A DNA stretch of 64,000 nucleotides from Brachybacterium sp. SGAir0954 (GCF_005490785.1 NZ_CP027295.1:930001-994000), one strand, 5' to 3'. Counted from the stretch's first letter, positions 7,710 to 16,851 are shown. Made by a program: numbers and translations. Notes: generated from the letters alone by a model not told the origin.

Positions 7710-9017
7710 ATGTCCACTCACCCCGCAGCACCCGCGCGCGGACGTGTGCGCGGATGGAAGGCGACGATCGCCGTCGCCATGTCCAACTACATCGAGGCGG
7801 GCTCGATCATCGCCCTCGCCACCAGCCTGACCTTCTGGCAGGAGCTCTTCGGCTTCTCCAGCTGGATGGTCGGCCTCGTCGCCGCGATCTCCGCCAACGC
7901 CTTCGGCGCCGCGATCGGCGCCATGATCGGCGGGCCGCTCGGTGACCGCTACGGGCGCAAGTTCATCTACACCTACGACCTCGTCCTCTACATGCTCGGG
8001 ACGCTGCTCGTCGTGTTCGCGACCCACGCCGCGATGCTCGTGATCGGCGTCGTGCTGACCGGCATCGCCGTCGGGGCCGGCGTCCCCGTCGCGTGGACGT
8101 ACATCGCCGAGCAGGCGCCGCACGAGAAGCGCGCCCGCCACGTGGGCACCGCCCAGCTGGCCTGGTCGCTCGGTCCGGCGATCGTCTTCGCGATCGCGAC
8201 CGCGCTGGTCCCGCTCGGCCTGCTGGGCTCGCGGATCGTCTTCGCCCATCTCTTCGTGGTCGCCTTCATCACCTGGTGGGTCCGGCGCGGCCTCGCCGAG
8301 TCGGACATCTGGACCGCGCAGCGCCGACGGCACGACGAGGCCGTCGCCGCCGGCGGGCCCGTCCAGCGGCGAGGCGTGCGCGAGCTGCTCTCGAACCGGC
8401 GGAACGTCACGGCGCTGCTGTTCCTCGTCGGCGTCTACTCGCTGTGGAACCTCGTCGCCGGGCAGATGGGGATCTTCATGCCCCGCGTCTACGCCACGGC
8501 GGGCGTGGAGAGCCCGGCGAGCCAGAACCTCCTGCAGGTGCTGCTGTGGACGGTGACGGTGATCGTCACCTACGTCGGCTTCATGCTGCTGGGTGATCGC
8601 ATGGACCGCCGCGTCCTGTACGGCATCGGCGCCGCGCTCGGCATCGCCGCGTGGCTCGTGCTCGTCTTCGCCCATGTGACCATGCCGCTGCTCATCCTCT
8701 TCGCCGTGCTGTGGGGAGCCTCCGCCGGGATCGGCGCGCAGGCGTTCTACGCGCTGTGGACGGCGGAGATGTTCGCGACCCAGTACCGGGCCACCGCGCA
8801 GGGCGTCCTGTTCTTCGTCGCGCGCATCCTCGTCGGCGTGCTGAGCTACTTCTTCCCGGTGCTCCTCGAGTCCCGGGGCGTCCCGTTCGTCGGCGTGCTC
8901 ATGATCGGATTCCTCGTCGTGTCCCTCCTCGTGGGCGTGATCGGCGCCCCGGACACGCGGGGGAAGACGCTCGAGCAGATCGAGCGCGAGCGCTACGGGG
9001 AGGCGGCGGCGCGATGA
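7710..9017 (+). CDS. MFS sugar permease, probable L-rhamnose transporter
   Basis: A 435-residue major facilitator superfamily protein with about 12 membrane segments. It shows the sugar-porter loop motif GDRYGRK between segments 2 and 3, a second copy GDRMDRR in the C-terminal half, and EQAPHEKRARHVG in the first half. It would import a monosaccharide with protons. Its place in the rightward unit ahead of rhaM, divergent from rhaI, makes rhamnose the likely substrate (inference). The ATG at 7710 has GAAGGAGA upstream; in-frame starts further left would add arginine-rich non-membrane sequence over the promoter. The stop overlaps the rhaM start (ATGA). Confidence 0.88.
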   Translation: MSTHPAAPARGRVRGWKATIAVAMSNYIEAGSIIALATSLTFWQELFGFSSWMVGLVAAISANAFGAAIGAMIGGPLGDRYGRKFIYTYDLVLYMLGTLLVVFATHAAMLVIGVVLTGIAVGAGVPVAWTYIAEQAPHEKRARHVGTAQLAWSLGPAIVFAIATALVPLGLLGSRIVFAHLFVVAFITWWVRRGLAESDIWTAQRRRHDEAVAAGGPVQRRGVRELLSNRRNVTALLFLVGVYSLWNLVAGQMGIFMPRVYATAGVESPASQNLLQVLLWTVTVIVTYVGFMLLGDRMDRRVLYGIGAALGIAAWLVLVFAHVTMPLLILFAVLWGASAGIGAQAFYALWTAEMFATQYRATAQGVLFFVARILVGVLSYFFPVLLESRGVPFVGVLMIGFLVVSLLVGVIGAPDTRGKTLEQIERERYGEAAAR

Positions 9018-9373
9018 CCACCCCCGAGCTCGACACCCTCCTCGCCACCACGGACGCGCACAGCCCGCACCGCTGCTGCTTCCTGCTGCACGTGCGGCCC
9101 GAGCGCCTCGCCGACTACGTCGAGGCTCATCAGCACGTGTGGGAGGAGATGCGCGAGGCGCTCCGCGAGGCCGGTTGGCGCAACTACTCGTTGTTCCTGC
9201 GGGCGGAGGACGGCATGGTGGTCGGATACTTCGAGGCCGACGACGTCGATGCCGCGCAGCGGGCGATCGCCGAGGCCGCGATCAGCCCCCGCTGGGAGGC
9301 CGCGATGGGGGAGTACTTCGCCCCCGGCGGCGGCGAGAAGCAGATCCTGCCCGCCTACTTCCATCTCGCCTGA
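9014..9373 (+). CDS. rhaM: L-rhamnose mutarotase
   Basis: A 119-residue protein of the RhaM (YiiL) family, which interconverts alpha and beta anomers of L-rhamnose so that the isomerase gets its preferred form. It matches the E. coli protein in the block from Phe23 to about residue 105, with the Tyr35-x3-His39 active-site pair, RNYSLFLR and the SPRWEAAMGEYF end. It carries about 15 extra N-terminal residues. The start overlaps the permease stop by four bases, so translation is probably coupled. This gene confirms that the rightward unit also serves rhamnose. Confidence 0.93.
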   Translation: MTTPELDTLLATTDAHSPHRCCFLLHVRPERLADYVEAHQHVWEEMREALREAGWRNYSLFLRAEDGMVVGYFEADDVDAAQRAIAEAAISPRWEAAMGEYFAPGGGEKQILPAYFHLA

Positions 9374-9393
9374 ACCCCCTGATACGGAGCACC

Positions 9394-10464
9394 GTGAACA
9401 GCATCGAGTCCAGCACCGAGCACAGCATCGAGCCCGGCACCGAGTCCGCGGCCGTCGTCGGCCGCGACAACCCCGGCACCATGGCCCGCCGCCTCGCCGC
9501 CCTCGTCGAGGCCGCCGCGCGCGGCCCCCTCACCGCGGAGGACGACGCCGCCTGGGACGCCCCCTACGGCCCGGCCGAGGCGTGGGACCTCCACGTCGAG
9601 GACCGCGAGGCGCCGGGACCCCACGGCCCCGTCCCCGTGCGCGTCTACACCCCGGCCGCCCCCGCGACCGGGCCCCGCCCGGTGCTCGTGTTCTGCCACG
9701 GCGGCAGCTTCCAGCACGGCGACCTCGACATGCCCGAGGGGGACGCGACCGCCCGCGGTGTCGCCGGCCGTGCGGACGCCGTCGTCGTCTCCGTCGACTA
9801 CCGGCTGTGCGACGAGCCGCCCGGCGGGAACCCCGCCCGGGTCATCCCCGGCACCGATCCCGCGCTCGAGGTGCGCGCCCCGATCCCCTGCGACGACGTC
9901 ATCGCCGCCGTGGACTGGACCCGCGCCCAGGCCGAGGAGCTGGGCATCGACCCCGTCCGGCTCGCCCTCGGCGGGGCGAGCGCCGGCGGGAACCTCGCGG
10001 CCGCCGCGAGCCTGCGCCTCGCCGAGTCCGGCCGGGCGCCCGCCGCGTCCCTGCTCATGTACCCCGTCACCCACCCGCTGAACCCCGAGGCCACTACCGA
10101 GGAGGCGGAGGCCCTCGCGGGCGTCCCGGACCGCTTCCGCTTCACCCCCGCGGGCATGCGCCGCATGGCGGAGAACTACCTGGGCGGCCCACTCGAGCAG
10201 GCCACCGCCCACGACTTCCCGGGCCTGGGCACCGCCGAGCAGCTCGCCGTGCTGCCCCGCACCTACCTCGAGGCGGACGAGTTCGACGACCTGCGCCTCG
10301 GCGCCCGCCGCTACGCCGAGCAGCTCGCCGAGGCCGGCGTCGAGGTCGAGTACGCGGTGCGCCCCGGCGTCACGCACGGCCACCTCAACAAGGTGGGCCT
10401 CGCCGAGGCCGCCCGGTCCTGGGACCGCCTCGCCGCGATCCTCGGCGAGCTCCGAGAGCTCTGA
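9394..10464 (+). CDS. Alpha/beta-hydrolase-3 family esterase
   Basis: A 356-residue hydrolase of the HSL-like group. The oxyanion-hole motif is CHGGSF (His102-Gly-Gly), the nucleophile Ser196 sits in GGASAGGN, and an ADEFDDLR Asp and a GVTHGHLN His complete the triad near the C terminus. It would cleave short-chain esters. Its place in the rhamnose operon suggests deacylation of an acylated rhamnoside or sugar lactone, but this is a guess. The GTG at 9394 follows a GGAG; an ATG at 9481 is the alternative. No signal peptide is seen, so it acts in the cytoplasm. Confidence 0.8.
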   Translation: MNSIESSTEHSIEPGTESAAVVGRDNPGTMARRLAALVEAAARGPLTAEDDAAWDAPYGPAEAWDLHVEDREAPGPHGPVPVRVYTPAAPATGPRPVLVFCHGGSFQHGDLDMPEGDATARGVAGRADAVVVSVDYRLCDEPPGGNPARVIPGTDPALEVRAPIPCDDVIAAVDWTRAQAEELGIDPVRLALGGASAGGNLAAAASLRLAESGRAPAASLLMYPVTHPLNPEATTEEAEALAGVPDRFRFTPAGMRRMAENYLGGPLEQATAHDFPGLGTAEQLAVLPRTYLEADEFDDLRLGARRYAEQLAEAGVEVEYAVRPGVTHGHLNKVGLAEAARSWDRLAAILGELREL

Positions 10465-10474
10465 GGAGGAGCGC

Positions 10475-11266
10475 ATGACCACGATCCAGCACGGCATCAT
10501 CGCCCCCGCCGCCCAGGCCGCCGCCGTCCGCGCGACGGGAGCGGACTACCTCGAGGCGACGATCGTCGGCTCCCTGCTCGAGGAGGGGACCGGCGGCACC
10601 TGGCACCGCGCCGCGGAGGTCCCGGAGTTCGCCCCGGCGCCCTCCTTCGCGATCCTCTTCCCCGCGACGGTGCGGATCTCCGACCCGTCGGTGCCGCTCG
10701 CGGAGACCGAGGAGCACCTGCGCACCGCGCTCGCGGCCCTCGCCCCGCACGCCCGGCCCGAGGCGACGATCGTGCTGGGCAGCGGCGCCGCGCGTCGCCT
10801 GCCCGAGGGCGTCGACCGCGCCGCGGGGGAGGAGCGCCTCGCGGCGACGGTGCGCCTCGCCCGGGACCTCGCCGCCGAGCACGGCCTCGAGGTGCTGCTC
10901 GAGCCCCTGCACCGCGGGGAGACGGACCTCGTCACCACGATCGCCGAGGCCGTGGCCTTCCTCGACGCGCACGACCTGGCCGAGGTGCGGGTCGTCGCGG
11001 ACCTCTTCCACGTCATGCTCGAGGAGGAGCCCTTCGCCGTGGTGCGCGAGCACGCGGGACGGGTGGGCCATGCGCACGTCGCGGACACGGACCGCCGCCC
11101 GCCCGGCCAGGGGGACTGGCCGCTCGCCGGCTTCCTCACCGCGCTGCGGGACGGCGGCTACGGCGGTCACGTCTCGATCGAGTGCTTCATCTGGCAGGAC
11201 ATCGCCGCCGAGGGTCGCGACGCCCTCGCCGTGCTGCGCGCCGCGGATCCCGCGACCGCCGCCTGA
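10475..11266 (+). CDS. Sugar isomerase/epimerase-like TIM-barrel protein (AP endonuclease 2 family)
   Basis: A 263-residue protein of the xylose-isomerase-like TIM-barrel superfamily. The metal-site residues are visible as Glu in VLLEPLHRGETDLV, Asp in VVADLFHVMLEEE, the GHAHVADTDRRPPGQGDW block and Glu in VSIECF near the end. This order is that of hydroxypyruvate- or ketose-epimerase-like proteins. The exact substrate is unknown. It is the last gene of the rightward rhamnose unit, 10 bp after the esterase, with GAGGAG before the ATG. A role in trimming a side product or a rhamnose-related sugar is inferred only from position. Confidence 0.78.
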   Translation: MTTIQHGIIAPAAQAAAVRATGADYLEATIVGSLLEEGTGGTWHRAAEVPEFAPAPSFAILFPATVRISDPSVPLAETEEHLRTALAALAPHARPEATIVLGSGAARRLPEGVDRAAGEERLAATVRLARDLAAEHGLEVLLEPLHRGETDLVTTIAEAVAFLDAHDLAEVRVVADLFHVMLEEEPFAVVREHAGRVGHAHVADTDRRPPGQGDWPLAGFLTALRDGGYGGHVSIECFIWQDIAAEGRDALAVLRAADPATAA

Positions 11267-11280
11267 GGAGCGGCGCGGGC

Positions 11281-11937
11281 TCAGGCACCGTCGGCGGTGC
11301 CGTCGGACGAGACGGCGCCGTCGGCTGGTCCGCCGTCGGACGCCGCGTCGTCGCCGGGACCCGCGCCCCACAGGCCCCGCAGCAGGAACGGCGGGACGGC
11401 GAGACCGCCCGCGATCGTGAGCGGCGCGAGCAGCCACAGCGGGGACAGGGCGATCACGGCGAGGGGCGCCAGCAGCGTCCGCCCGGGGGAGCGGAGCAGC
11501 CGCGAGGTCGCCCCCAGCACCAGGTCGCCGCGCTCCGCCCCGGTGCGGGCGGCGAGGACCACGTAGACGCTCAGCCACGCGATCACCACCCAGCCCAGCG
11601 GCACCAGCATCCCCACCGCGAAGGTCCGCGCGCCCGGGGCGAGCGCCGGCAGCGCGAGGACGTTCCCCGCGACCGCCGCGAGCACGAGCCACAGCAGCAC
11701 GGTGACCGGCAGGTCCCGCCGGCACGTGCGACGGGCGTGCCGCAGCACCGAGCGGAAGGCCTCGTCCCCGTGCCCGTCGAGGTCCCCGAGCACCCGGGAG
11801 CAGCCCGCGAGCACCGGCACGGCGAGCACCACGGAGGCCACGCCGAGCAGCGCCGCCGTGTTCGCGGCGATCACCGCCCCCGGCACCACGAAGAAGCGCA
11901 GGATGCCGGCGGGGCGCTCCGCCCGGTCCGCGGTCAC
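11281..11937 (-). CDS. DUF624 (YesL-like) membrane protein
   Basis: A 218-residue protein with five or six hydrophobic helices starting at FFVVPGAVIAANTAALLGV and a hydrophilic Asp/Gly-rich tail. The early block (VLAVPVLAGCSRVLGDLDGHGDEAF) has the DUF624 layout. DUF624 proteins are often encoded with CUT1 sugar importers; their role is not known. The GTG at 11937 overlaps the permease stop (GTGA), which fixes the start; reading further upstream would run into the permease gene in another frame. It is the last gene of the leftward importer unit. A 7-bp hairpin in its end (11284-11301) could help stop transcription. Confidence 0.75.
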   Translation of the reverse strand: MTADRAERPAGILRFFVVPGAVIAANTAALLGVASVVLAVPVLAGCSRVLGDLDGHGDEAFRSVLRHARRTCRRDLPVTVLLWLVLAAVAGNVLALPALAPGARTFAVGMLVPLGWVVIAWLSVYVVLAARTGAERGDLVLGATSRLLRSPGRTLLAPLAVIALSPLWLLAPLTIAGGLAVPPFLLRGLWGAGPGDDAASDGGPADGAVSSDGTADGA

Positions 11938-12869
11938 TTGATCCCCGAGGCCGCGAAGCCCTCGACGAAGTACCGCTGGAACACGAGGAACAGGATGATC
12001 ATCGGCACCGCCGCGAGGGTCGTCCCCGCCATCAGCAGGTGCCAGTCCGTCGCCGCCTCCTGGCGGAACGAGGAGATGCCCACCTGGATGACGCGGAGGC
12101 TGTCCGACGTCGTCACGAGCAGCGGCCACAGGAAGTTGTTCCAGCCGGCCTCGAAGCTCAGCAGGGCGACCGTGAGCAGCCCGGGCTTGATGAGCGGGGT
12201 GACGATCCGGGTGTAGATCCCGAACTCGCTCACGCCGTCAAGCCGCGCGGCCTCGATGAGCTCCGTGGGGGTCGCGACGTAGAACTGGCGGAAGAGGAAC
12301 ACCATGAACGGGGAGATCGCCCCGGGGACGATGAGCGCCCACCAGGTGTCGATCCAGCCGGTGCCGCCCGCGCCGAGGATCGTGTTCCCGCCGAACAGCG
12401 GCATGTGCCGCACCATGAGGAACACCGGGATGACCGTCGCGTAGAACGGGATCATGATGCACGCGACCATCCAGCCGAACACCGCGGGGGCGAGCGGGAA
12501 GCGCATCTTCGCGAGCGCGTAGCCGCACGCCGAGCCGAAGACGACGTTGAGGACCGCCGCGGCCGTCGCGAGGATGAGGCTGTTGCGCGCGTAGATGCCG
12601 AACGGGGCCCGGGAGAGCGCCTCGGTGTAGTTCTCGAGCCGGAGGTCCTGCGGGATCAGCGGCATCGGCACCTTCGCGAGCTCCGTGGGGTCGCGGATCG
12701 AGGACAGCGCCATCCACAGGAACGGCGCCGCCATGAGCAGCGAGGCGATGATCAGCACGGCGAGCACACCGCCGGAGGCGAGGCGCTTCTGGCGCCGCAG
12801 GCTCGTGCTGCGGGGCGGGCGCGCGGCCGGGGCGGCCGGGGTGCGCGGGGAGAGGGTGTCAGTCGCCAT
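11934..12869 (-). CDS. CUT1 sugar ABC transporter permease (MalG type)
   Basis: A 311-residue inner membrane protein with six predicted helices and the MalG-type EAA loop, EAARLDGVSEFGIYTRIVTP, which contacts the ATPase. The C terminus ending YFVEGFAASGIK is usual for this partner. It pairs with the permease at 12859, whose gene it overlaps by 11 bp. No ATPase gene is in this unit, so a shared MsmX-type ATPase elsewhere must drive it (known for many CUT1 systems, inferred here). Substrate unknown; location next to the rhamnose genes suggests an oligosaccharide containing rhamnose. Confidence 0.93.
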   Translation of the reverse strand: MATDTLSPRTPAAPAARPPRSTSLRRQKRLASGGVLAVLIIASLLMAAPFLWMALSSIRDPTELAKVPMPLIPQDLRLENYTEALSRAPFGIYARNSLILATAAAVLNVVFGSACGYALAKMRFPLAPAVFGWMVACIMIPFYATVIPVFLMVRHMPLFGGNTILGAGGTGWIDTWWALIVPGAISPFMVFLFRQFYVATPTELIEAARLDGVSEFGIYTRIVTPLIKPGLLTVALLSFEAGWNNFLWPLLVTTSDSLRVIQVGISSFRQEAATDWHLLMAGTTLAAVPMIILFLVFQRYFVEGFAASGIK

Positions 12870-13806
12870 CGGTGCCTCCGACGATCCGGCGGGAGAGGAA
12901 TGCGAGGACCACCAGGATCAGCAGCAGGACGACGGACTGGGCGTTCGCCAGCCCCACGCGGAACTCCTGGAAGGCCGTCTGGTAGATGCGGTAGGTGACC
13001 ACGGACGTCGAGTTCGCGGGGCCGCCCTCGGTGAGGATGTAGATGAGGTCGAAGGTCTGGAAGTTGCCGATCAGCGACGTGATGAGGATGAAGAAGGTCG
13101 CCGGGCGCAGCATCGGCACGGTCACGTGGCGGAACTTCTGGACGACGCCCGCGCCGTCGAGGTCCGCCGCCTCGTAGAGCTGGCCGTCGACCCCCTGCAG
13201 CGCGGCGAGGTAGATGAGCATCTTCAGCCCGATGCCCTGCCAGATCGTCACGAGGATGACGGAACCCAGGGCGAGGTCCGGGTTCGTGAGGAAGGGCAGC
13301 GGACCGATCCCCACGACGCCGAGGACGATGTTCAGCAGCCCGTTCTCCGAGGGGTTGTAGATCCACAGCCAGATCATCGCGACGGCGACGGTCGCGGTGA
13401 TGTGGGGCAGGAACACCATGACGCGGAAGATCCCGCGGCCGGGCACGGCGCGGTTGAGCATCACCGCGAGCACGAGCGCAAGGAACATCGAGACCGGGAT
13501 GCCGATCGCCGCGATGATCACGTTGTGCAGCACGGACCGCCAGAACAGGCCGTCGCCGAGGATGGTGGCGTAGTTGTCCAGGCCCGCGAACTCGGGCGTG
13601 TGGATGATGTCGTAGGCGGTGAAGCTGAGGACGAACGCGACGACGATCGGCACGCCGATCCAGAGCAGCGTGTGCAGGGTCGCGGGGGCGGCGAGGAGCA
13701 GGCCCCAGCGCCGCTCGGCGGTGCGGACGGAGGCGCGGCGGCGGGTCCCGCGCGGGGCGGTGCGGCCGGCGGGCGCGGCGGCGGGGAGACGGTCGGTGGT
13801 GGTCAT
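12859..13806 (-). CDS. CUT1 sugar ABC transporter permease (MalF type)
   Basis: A 315-residue membrane protein with a basic cytoplasmic N terminus, about six helices and the EAA loop YEAADLDGAGVVQKFRHVTVP. The segment TEGGPANSTSVVTYRIYQTAF is typical of the MalF side of CUT1 importers. It lies four bases after the binding protein gene and overlaps the MalG-type gene, in the usual order. It forms half of the membrane channel. No long periplasmic insertion of the E. coli MalF kind is present. Confidence 0.93.
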   Translation of the reverse strand: MTTTDRLPAAAPAGRTAPRGTRRRASVRTAERRWGLLLAAPATLHTLLWIGVPIVVAFVLSFTAYDIIHTPEFAGLDNYATILGDGLFWRSVLHNVIIAAIGIPVSMFLALVLAVMLNRAVPGRGIFRVMVFLPHITATVAVAMIWLWIYNPSENGLLNIVLGVVGIGPLPFLTNPDLALGSVILVTIWQGIGLKMLIYLAALQGVDGQLYEAADLDGAGVVQKFRHVTVPMLRPATFFILITSLIGNFQTFDLIYILTEGGPANSTSVVTYRIYQTAFQEFRVGLANAQSVVLLLILVVLAFLSRRIVGGTDGD

Positions 13807-13810
13807 CGGC

Positions 13811-15124
13811 TCAGATCCTGCTGATCGCGCCGTCGCACAGCGCTTTCATGTCGTCGAGGGTCTGCTGGACGCTCGCGCGGCCGGTCAGGCAGGTCTCGAC
13901 GATGCCGTCGAGGTTCGTGCGCACCTCCATGTACGCTGCGGAGCCGCCCTCCGTCGCGCCCGCGTAGGGCAGGTTCTGCAGGCCGAACTGTGTGAGCAGG
14001 CTGGACTCGATCTGCTCGTTCGGCGGCACGTCCGGTGTGGGCGGCACCTTGCCGGTGGCGGCGTTCGCGATGCCGAGGATCTCGGGGTCGAGCATGTGCT
14101 TCATGAAGGCTCCTGCGGCGTCCTTGTTCTTGGAGAGGCTGGAGAGGGAGAGGAAGGTGCCGCCCTGGAACATGACGGGGTCGCCGCCCGCCCCGGACGG
14201 CATGAGGTGGAGGTCGACAGCGCCCTCCTCGCACAGCTCGGGGGTCATCTGCGTCCAGGTCACCCAGTTCCCGGTGGACACCAGGGAGATGGCGGCCTTC
14301 CTCTGCTGGAAGGGGGAGGGCTGACCCTCCGCGGCCTGCAGGTCGTAGTCGATGGAGCCCTCGGAGATCCGGTCGAGCATCCACTGCAGGGCGAGGCGCC
14401 CGGGCTCCTCGTGGAGCATCGGGGTGAGACCGTCCTCGCTGAACATGCAGCCGCCGAACGCGTAGAGCAGGAACACGAAGGCCTGGCGGGCGCTGCCGGC
14501 GCTGCCGGAGAGGTAGTCGAGGCCCACCACGCCGTCGCCGGTGAGCTCGAGCGCCATCGCGGCGAGCTCGTCGAGGGAGGCAGGTCTTTCGGTGATGCCG
14601 CGGGCGGCGAGCAGGTCCGGGTGGGTGCCCAGGAACCGCAGGTCCAGGGCCTGGGGGAGGGAGTAGTACTTCCCCTCGAAGCGGGTGGAGACCAGGACGC
14701 TCTCGTCGAAGCCGAGGCTCTCGATGAAGTCCGCGGGGATCTCCGCGAAGATGCCCTTCTCCGCGAAGGGCTGGGTCCAGCCGACGCCGGTCATGATGAC
14801 GTCGGCGATGATCCCGCCGGCGATGCCGGTGGAGATCTTCTCGTTGAGCTTGTTCCAGTCCACCTGGTCCACGGAGACGGAGACGCCGGTGCGCTCGGTG
14901 AACGGGGCGATGATCTCCTCGTCGAGCGGGGCGCGGGCGTCGCCGACGAAGTCCGGGGTGAGCAGGCCGATGGAGCCGGTCAACGCGGAGTCGGGGACGT
15001 CGAGGTCCACGGGCTCCTCGGGGTCCATCTCGCCCCCGGAGCCGCAGGCGGCGGCGGTGAGCGTCGCGGCGCCCGCGGCGATCGCCCCGGAGGCGGTGAG
15101 GAGGGTACGGCGGGAGACGGGCAT
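13811..15124 (-). CDS. Sugar ABC transporter substrate-binding lipoprotein
   Basis: A 437-residue solute-binding protein of cluster B (extracellular family 1). The N terminus carries a twin-arginine-like VSRRTLL and a lipobox ending TAAAC, with Cys27 as lipid attachment site. The mature part shows the family pattern (ADVIMTGVGWTQPFAEKG, FEGKYYSLPQALD, SLDELAAMALEL). The ATG at 15124 follows GAGAGGAC. It is the binding protein directly joined to the permease pair. A second binding protein gene lies just upstream in the same direction, so this importer may use two receptors. Confidence 0.92.
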   Translation of the reverse strand: MPVSRRTLLTASGAIAAGAATLTAAACGSGGEMDPEEPVDLDVPDSALTGSIGLLTPDFVGDARAPLDEEIIAPFTERTGVSVSVDQVDWNKLNEKISTGIAGGIIADVIMTGVGWTQPFAEKGIFAEIPADFIESLGFDESVLVSTRFEGKYYSLPQALDLRFLGTHPDLLAARGITERPASLDELAAMALELTGDGVVGLDYLSGSAGSARQAFVFLLYAFGGCMFSEDGLTPMLHEEPGRLALQWMLDRISEGSIDYDLQAAEGQPSPFQQRKAAISLVSTGNWVTWTQMTPELCEEGAVDLHLMPSGAGGDPVMFQGGTFLSLSSLSKNKDAAGAFMKHMLDPEILGIANAATGKVPPTPDVPPNEQIESSLLTQFGLQNLPYAGATEGGSAAYMEVRTNLDGIVETCLTGRASVQQTLDDMKALCDGAISRI

Positions 15125-15331
15125 CGTTGTCCTCTCGACGGTCCCCGGTCGCCTCGTCGCGACCGGGCCCGCCCTCCCCGGCCGGTGGGGAGGTCGCGCG
15201 GGGGCGCGCCTCCGGCACCGGGCCGAGGGGGTGGCCATCGCATGTCAGGGCGTCGGCTGCAGGGTCCCGTCAGGAAAGCCCGCGCCCGGTGACGCCGCTC
15301 ACAGTTGCCGTGGTTTGCCGCGGTCGACCGG

Positions 15332-15354
15332 GGTCGGGACGGGCCGGCCCGACC
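15332..15354 (-). terminator. Hairpin between two binding-protein genes (possible attenuator)
   Basis: GGTCGGG (15332-15338) pairs with CCCGACC (15348-15354) around a GC-rich loop that is itself partly self-complementary (GGGCCGGCCC). It lies 18 bp past the stop of the first binding protein gene on the leftward strand. No U-run follows, so it may act as an RNA-stabilising or partial termination structure. Confidence 0.4.
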
Positions 15355-15372
15355 GCGGGCCGGTCCGCGGTG

Positions 15373-16683
15373 TCACTGCGCCGGCTGCATGCCCTCGAGC
15401 GCCGTGAGGATCTCCTGCGCGGCGGCCGCCGCCTCCTTCTTGCCGAAGTAGACGTCCTGGGCGATGCGCGTGAGCTCGTCGCCGAAGCCGACGCCCTCCG
15501 CGGGGGTGACGCGCGGGGCCGGGGCGACCTCGGCCTGCATGTCGCGGGCGAAGTCGAGGCAGATCGTCTCGACATCGTCGAGCTCGCCCTCGATCGCGGT
15601 CTGCACCTCGGGGAAGGCGGTCACGCCGCGCTCGATCTTCAGCACCTTCGCGGCCTCGGGGTCGGTGAGCAGGAAGCTCATGAGGGTGCCCGCGTTCTGT
15701 GCGACCGCGGTCTTCGCGGCGATCGACCAGTACATCGAGGCCTTGTTGACCATCTGGTGGTCGCCGCTCGTGATCGCGGGCAGCCGCCGCAGGGTCATCG
15801 TCGCGCCCGCGGCGCTCGCGAAGGTCTGCAGCTGGGTGTGGAACTGGAAGTGGAAGACGGACTTCCCCGTGCCGAAGCGGCCCTGCTCGACGCCGGCGCC
15901 CGCGTCCTCGATCTGGGCGTCCGGGCCGGGGGCGGCACCGGACTCGATGAGGGAGGCGCTGAACTCGAGGTACTTCTGGATGGTGGCGACGTCCACGAGG
16001 GTCTCGTCCTCGCGCGGGAAGAGCTGCTGGCCTGCCTGCCGCGCCCAGGCGGCGAGCTCCGCGGCGCCCTGGCCGAAGCCGTCCAGGCCCACGATCCCCT
16101 GGTCCTTGCCCCAGGTGCTGATCTCAGTGGCCGCCTCCTGGAACTGCTCCCAGGTCCAGGCGGTGTCCTCGGGCAGCTCGACGCCGGACTCCTTCAGGAG
16201 GTCCTCGTTCACGCCCACGGAGAAGATGCCGATGCCGAGCGGGGCGCCGACGAGGGTGCCGTCCGCGAGGCGGCCCGTGTCCAGCACCTTCGCGTCCATC
16301 GCGGAGAGGTCCAGGACGTCGGAGATCGTCTCGAGGTCCAGCAGCGCCCCGCGGGTGCCGTAGGAGTCGATGTAGGCCTCGTCCATCTGCAGCAGGTCCG
16401 GGGAGTCGCCGCCGGAGGTCTGGGTGGCGAGCTTGTCCCAGTAGCCCGTCCACTCGCTGTACTCCTGCTCGACGGGGATGTCCGCGTGGGCCTTCTCGAA
16501 GAGGGCGAGGGCATCCTGGGTGAGGCCCAGTCGGAGGTCGCCGCCCCACCAGTAGATGCGCACGGCGCCTCCCGCGCCGTCCTCCCCGGAGCCGCCGCGG
16601 GAGGCGTTGGGGCCGCAGGCGGCGAGGGCGGGCACGGCGCCGGCGGCGACGAGCAGGGCGAGCGTCTGACGACGGGTGAACAT
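15373..16683 (-). CDS. Sugar ABC transporter substrate-binding lipoprotein (first of a tandem pair)
   Basis: A 436-residue solute-binding protein with N-terminal FTRRQTL, a hydrophobic run and a lipobox ALAAC (Cys23). Mature sequence begins with VRIYWWGGD and includes EYSEWTGYWDKLATQTSGG and DLLQMDEAYIDSYGTRGALLDL, as in CUT1 receptors. The ATG at 16683 follows GGGAGG. It is separated from the next binding protein gene by 248 bp with a hairpin and has no permease of its own next to it. It may share the downstream permeases with a different ligand range, or serve as a high-abundance receptor. The two binding proteins are clearly different in sequence. Confidence 0.92.
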   Translation of the reverse strand: MFTRRQTLALLVAAGAVPALAACGPNASRGGSGEDGAGGAVRIYWWGGDLRLGLTQDALALFEKAHADIPVEQEYSEWTGYWDKLATQTSGGDSPDLLQMDEAYIDSYGTRGALLDLETISDVLDLSAMDAKVLDTGRLADGTLVGAPLGIGIFSVGVNEDLLKESGVELPEDTAWTWEQFQEAATEISTWGKDQGIVGLDGFGQGAAELAAWARQAGQQLFPREDETLVDVATIQKYLEFSASLIESGAAPGPDAQIEDAGAGVEQGRFGTGKSVFHFQFHTQLQTFASAAGATMTLRRLPAITSGDHQMVNKASMYWSIAAKTAVAQNAGTLMSFLLTDPEAAKVLKIERGVTAFPEVQTAIEGELDDVETICLDFARDMQAEVAPAPRVTPAEGVGFGDELTRIAQDVYFGKKEAAAAAQEILTALEGMQPAQ

Positions 16684-16851
16684 GGGGCCTCCCGGTGGAT
16701 GAGCGACGGTGCTGTGCATCCGGGCCGCGGCGCTGGGGAGCGGGGCCAGGTGGGAAAACGCTAGCCCAGCACGGGGCAACGCGGCCAGGCCTCGGCCGCG
16801 GCAGGAGGGTCGCGGCGGCGCAACGTGACCGTTCCGTGTCCGGAGCAGATC

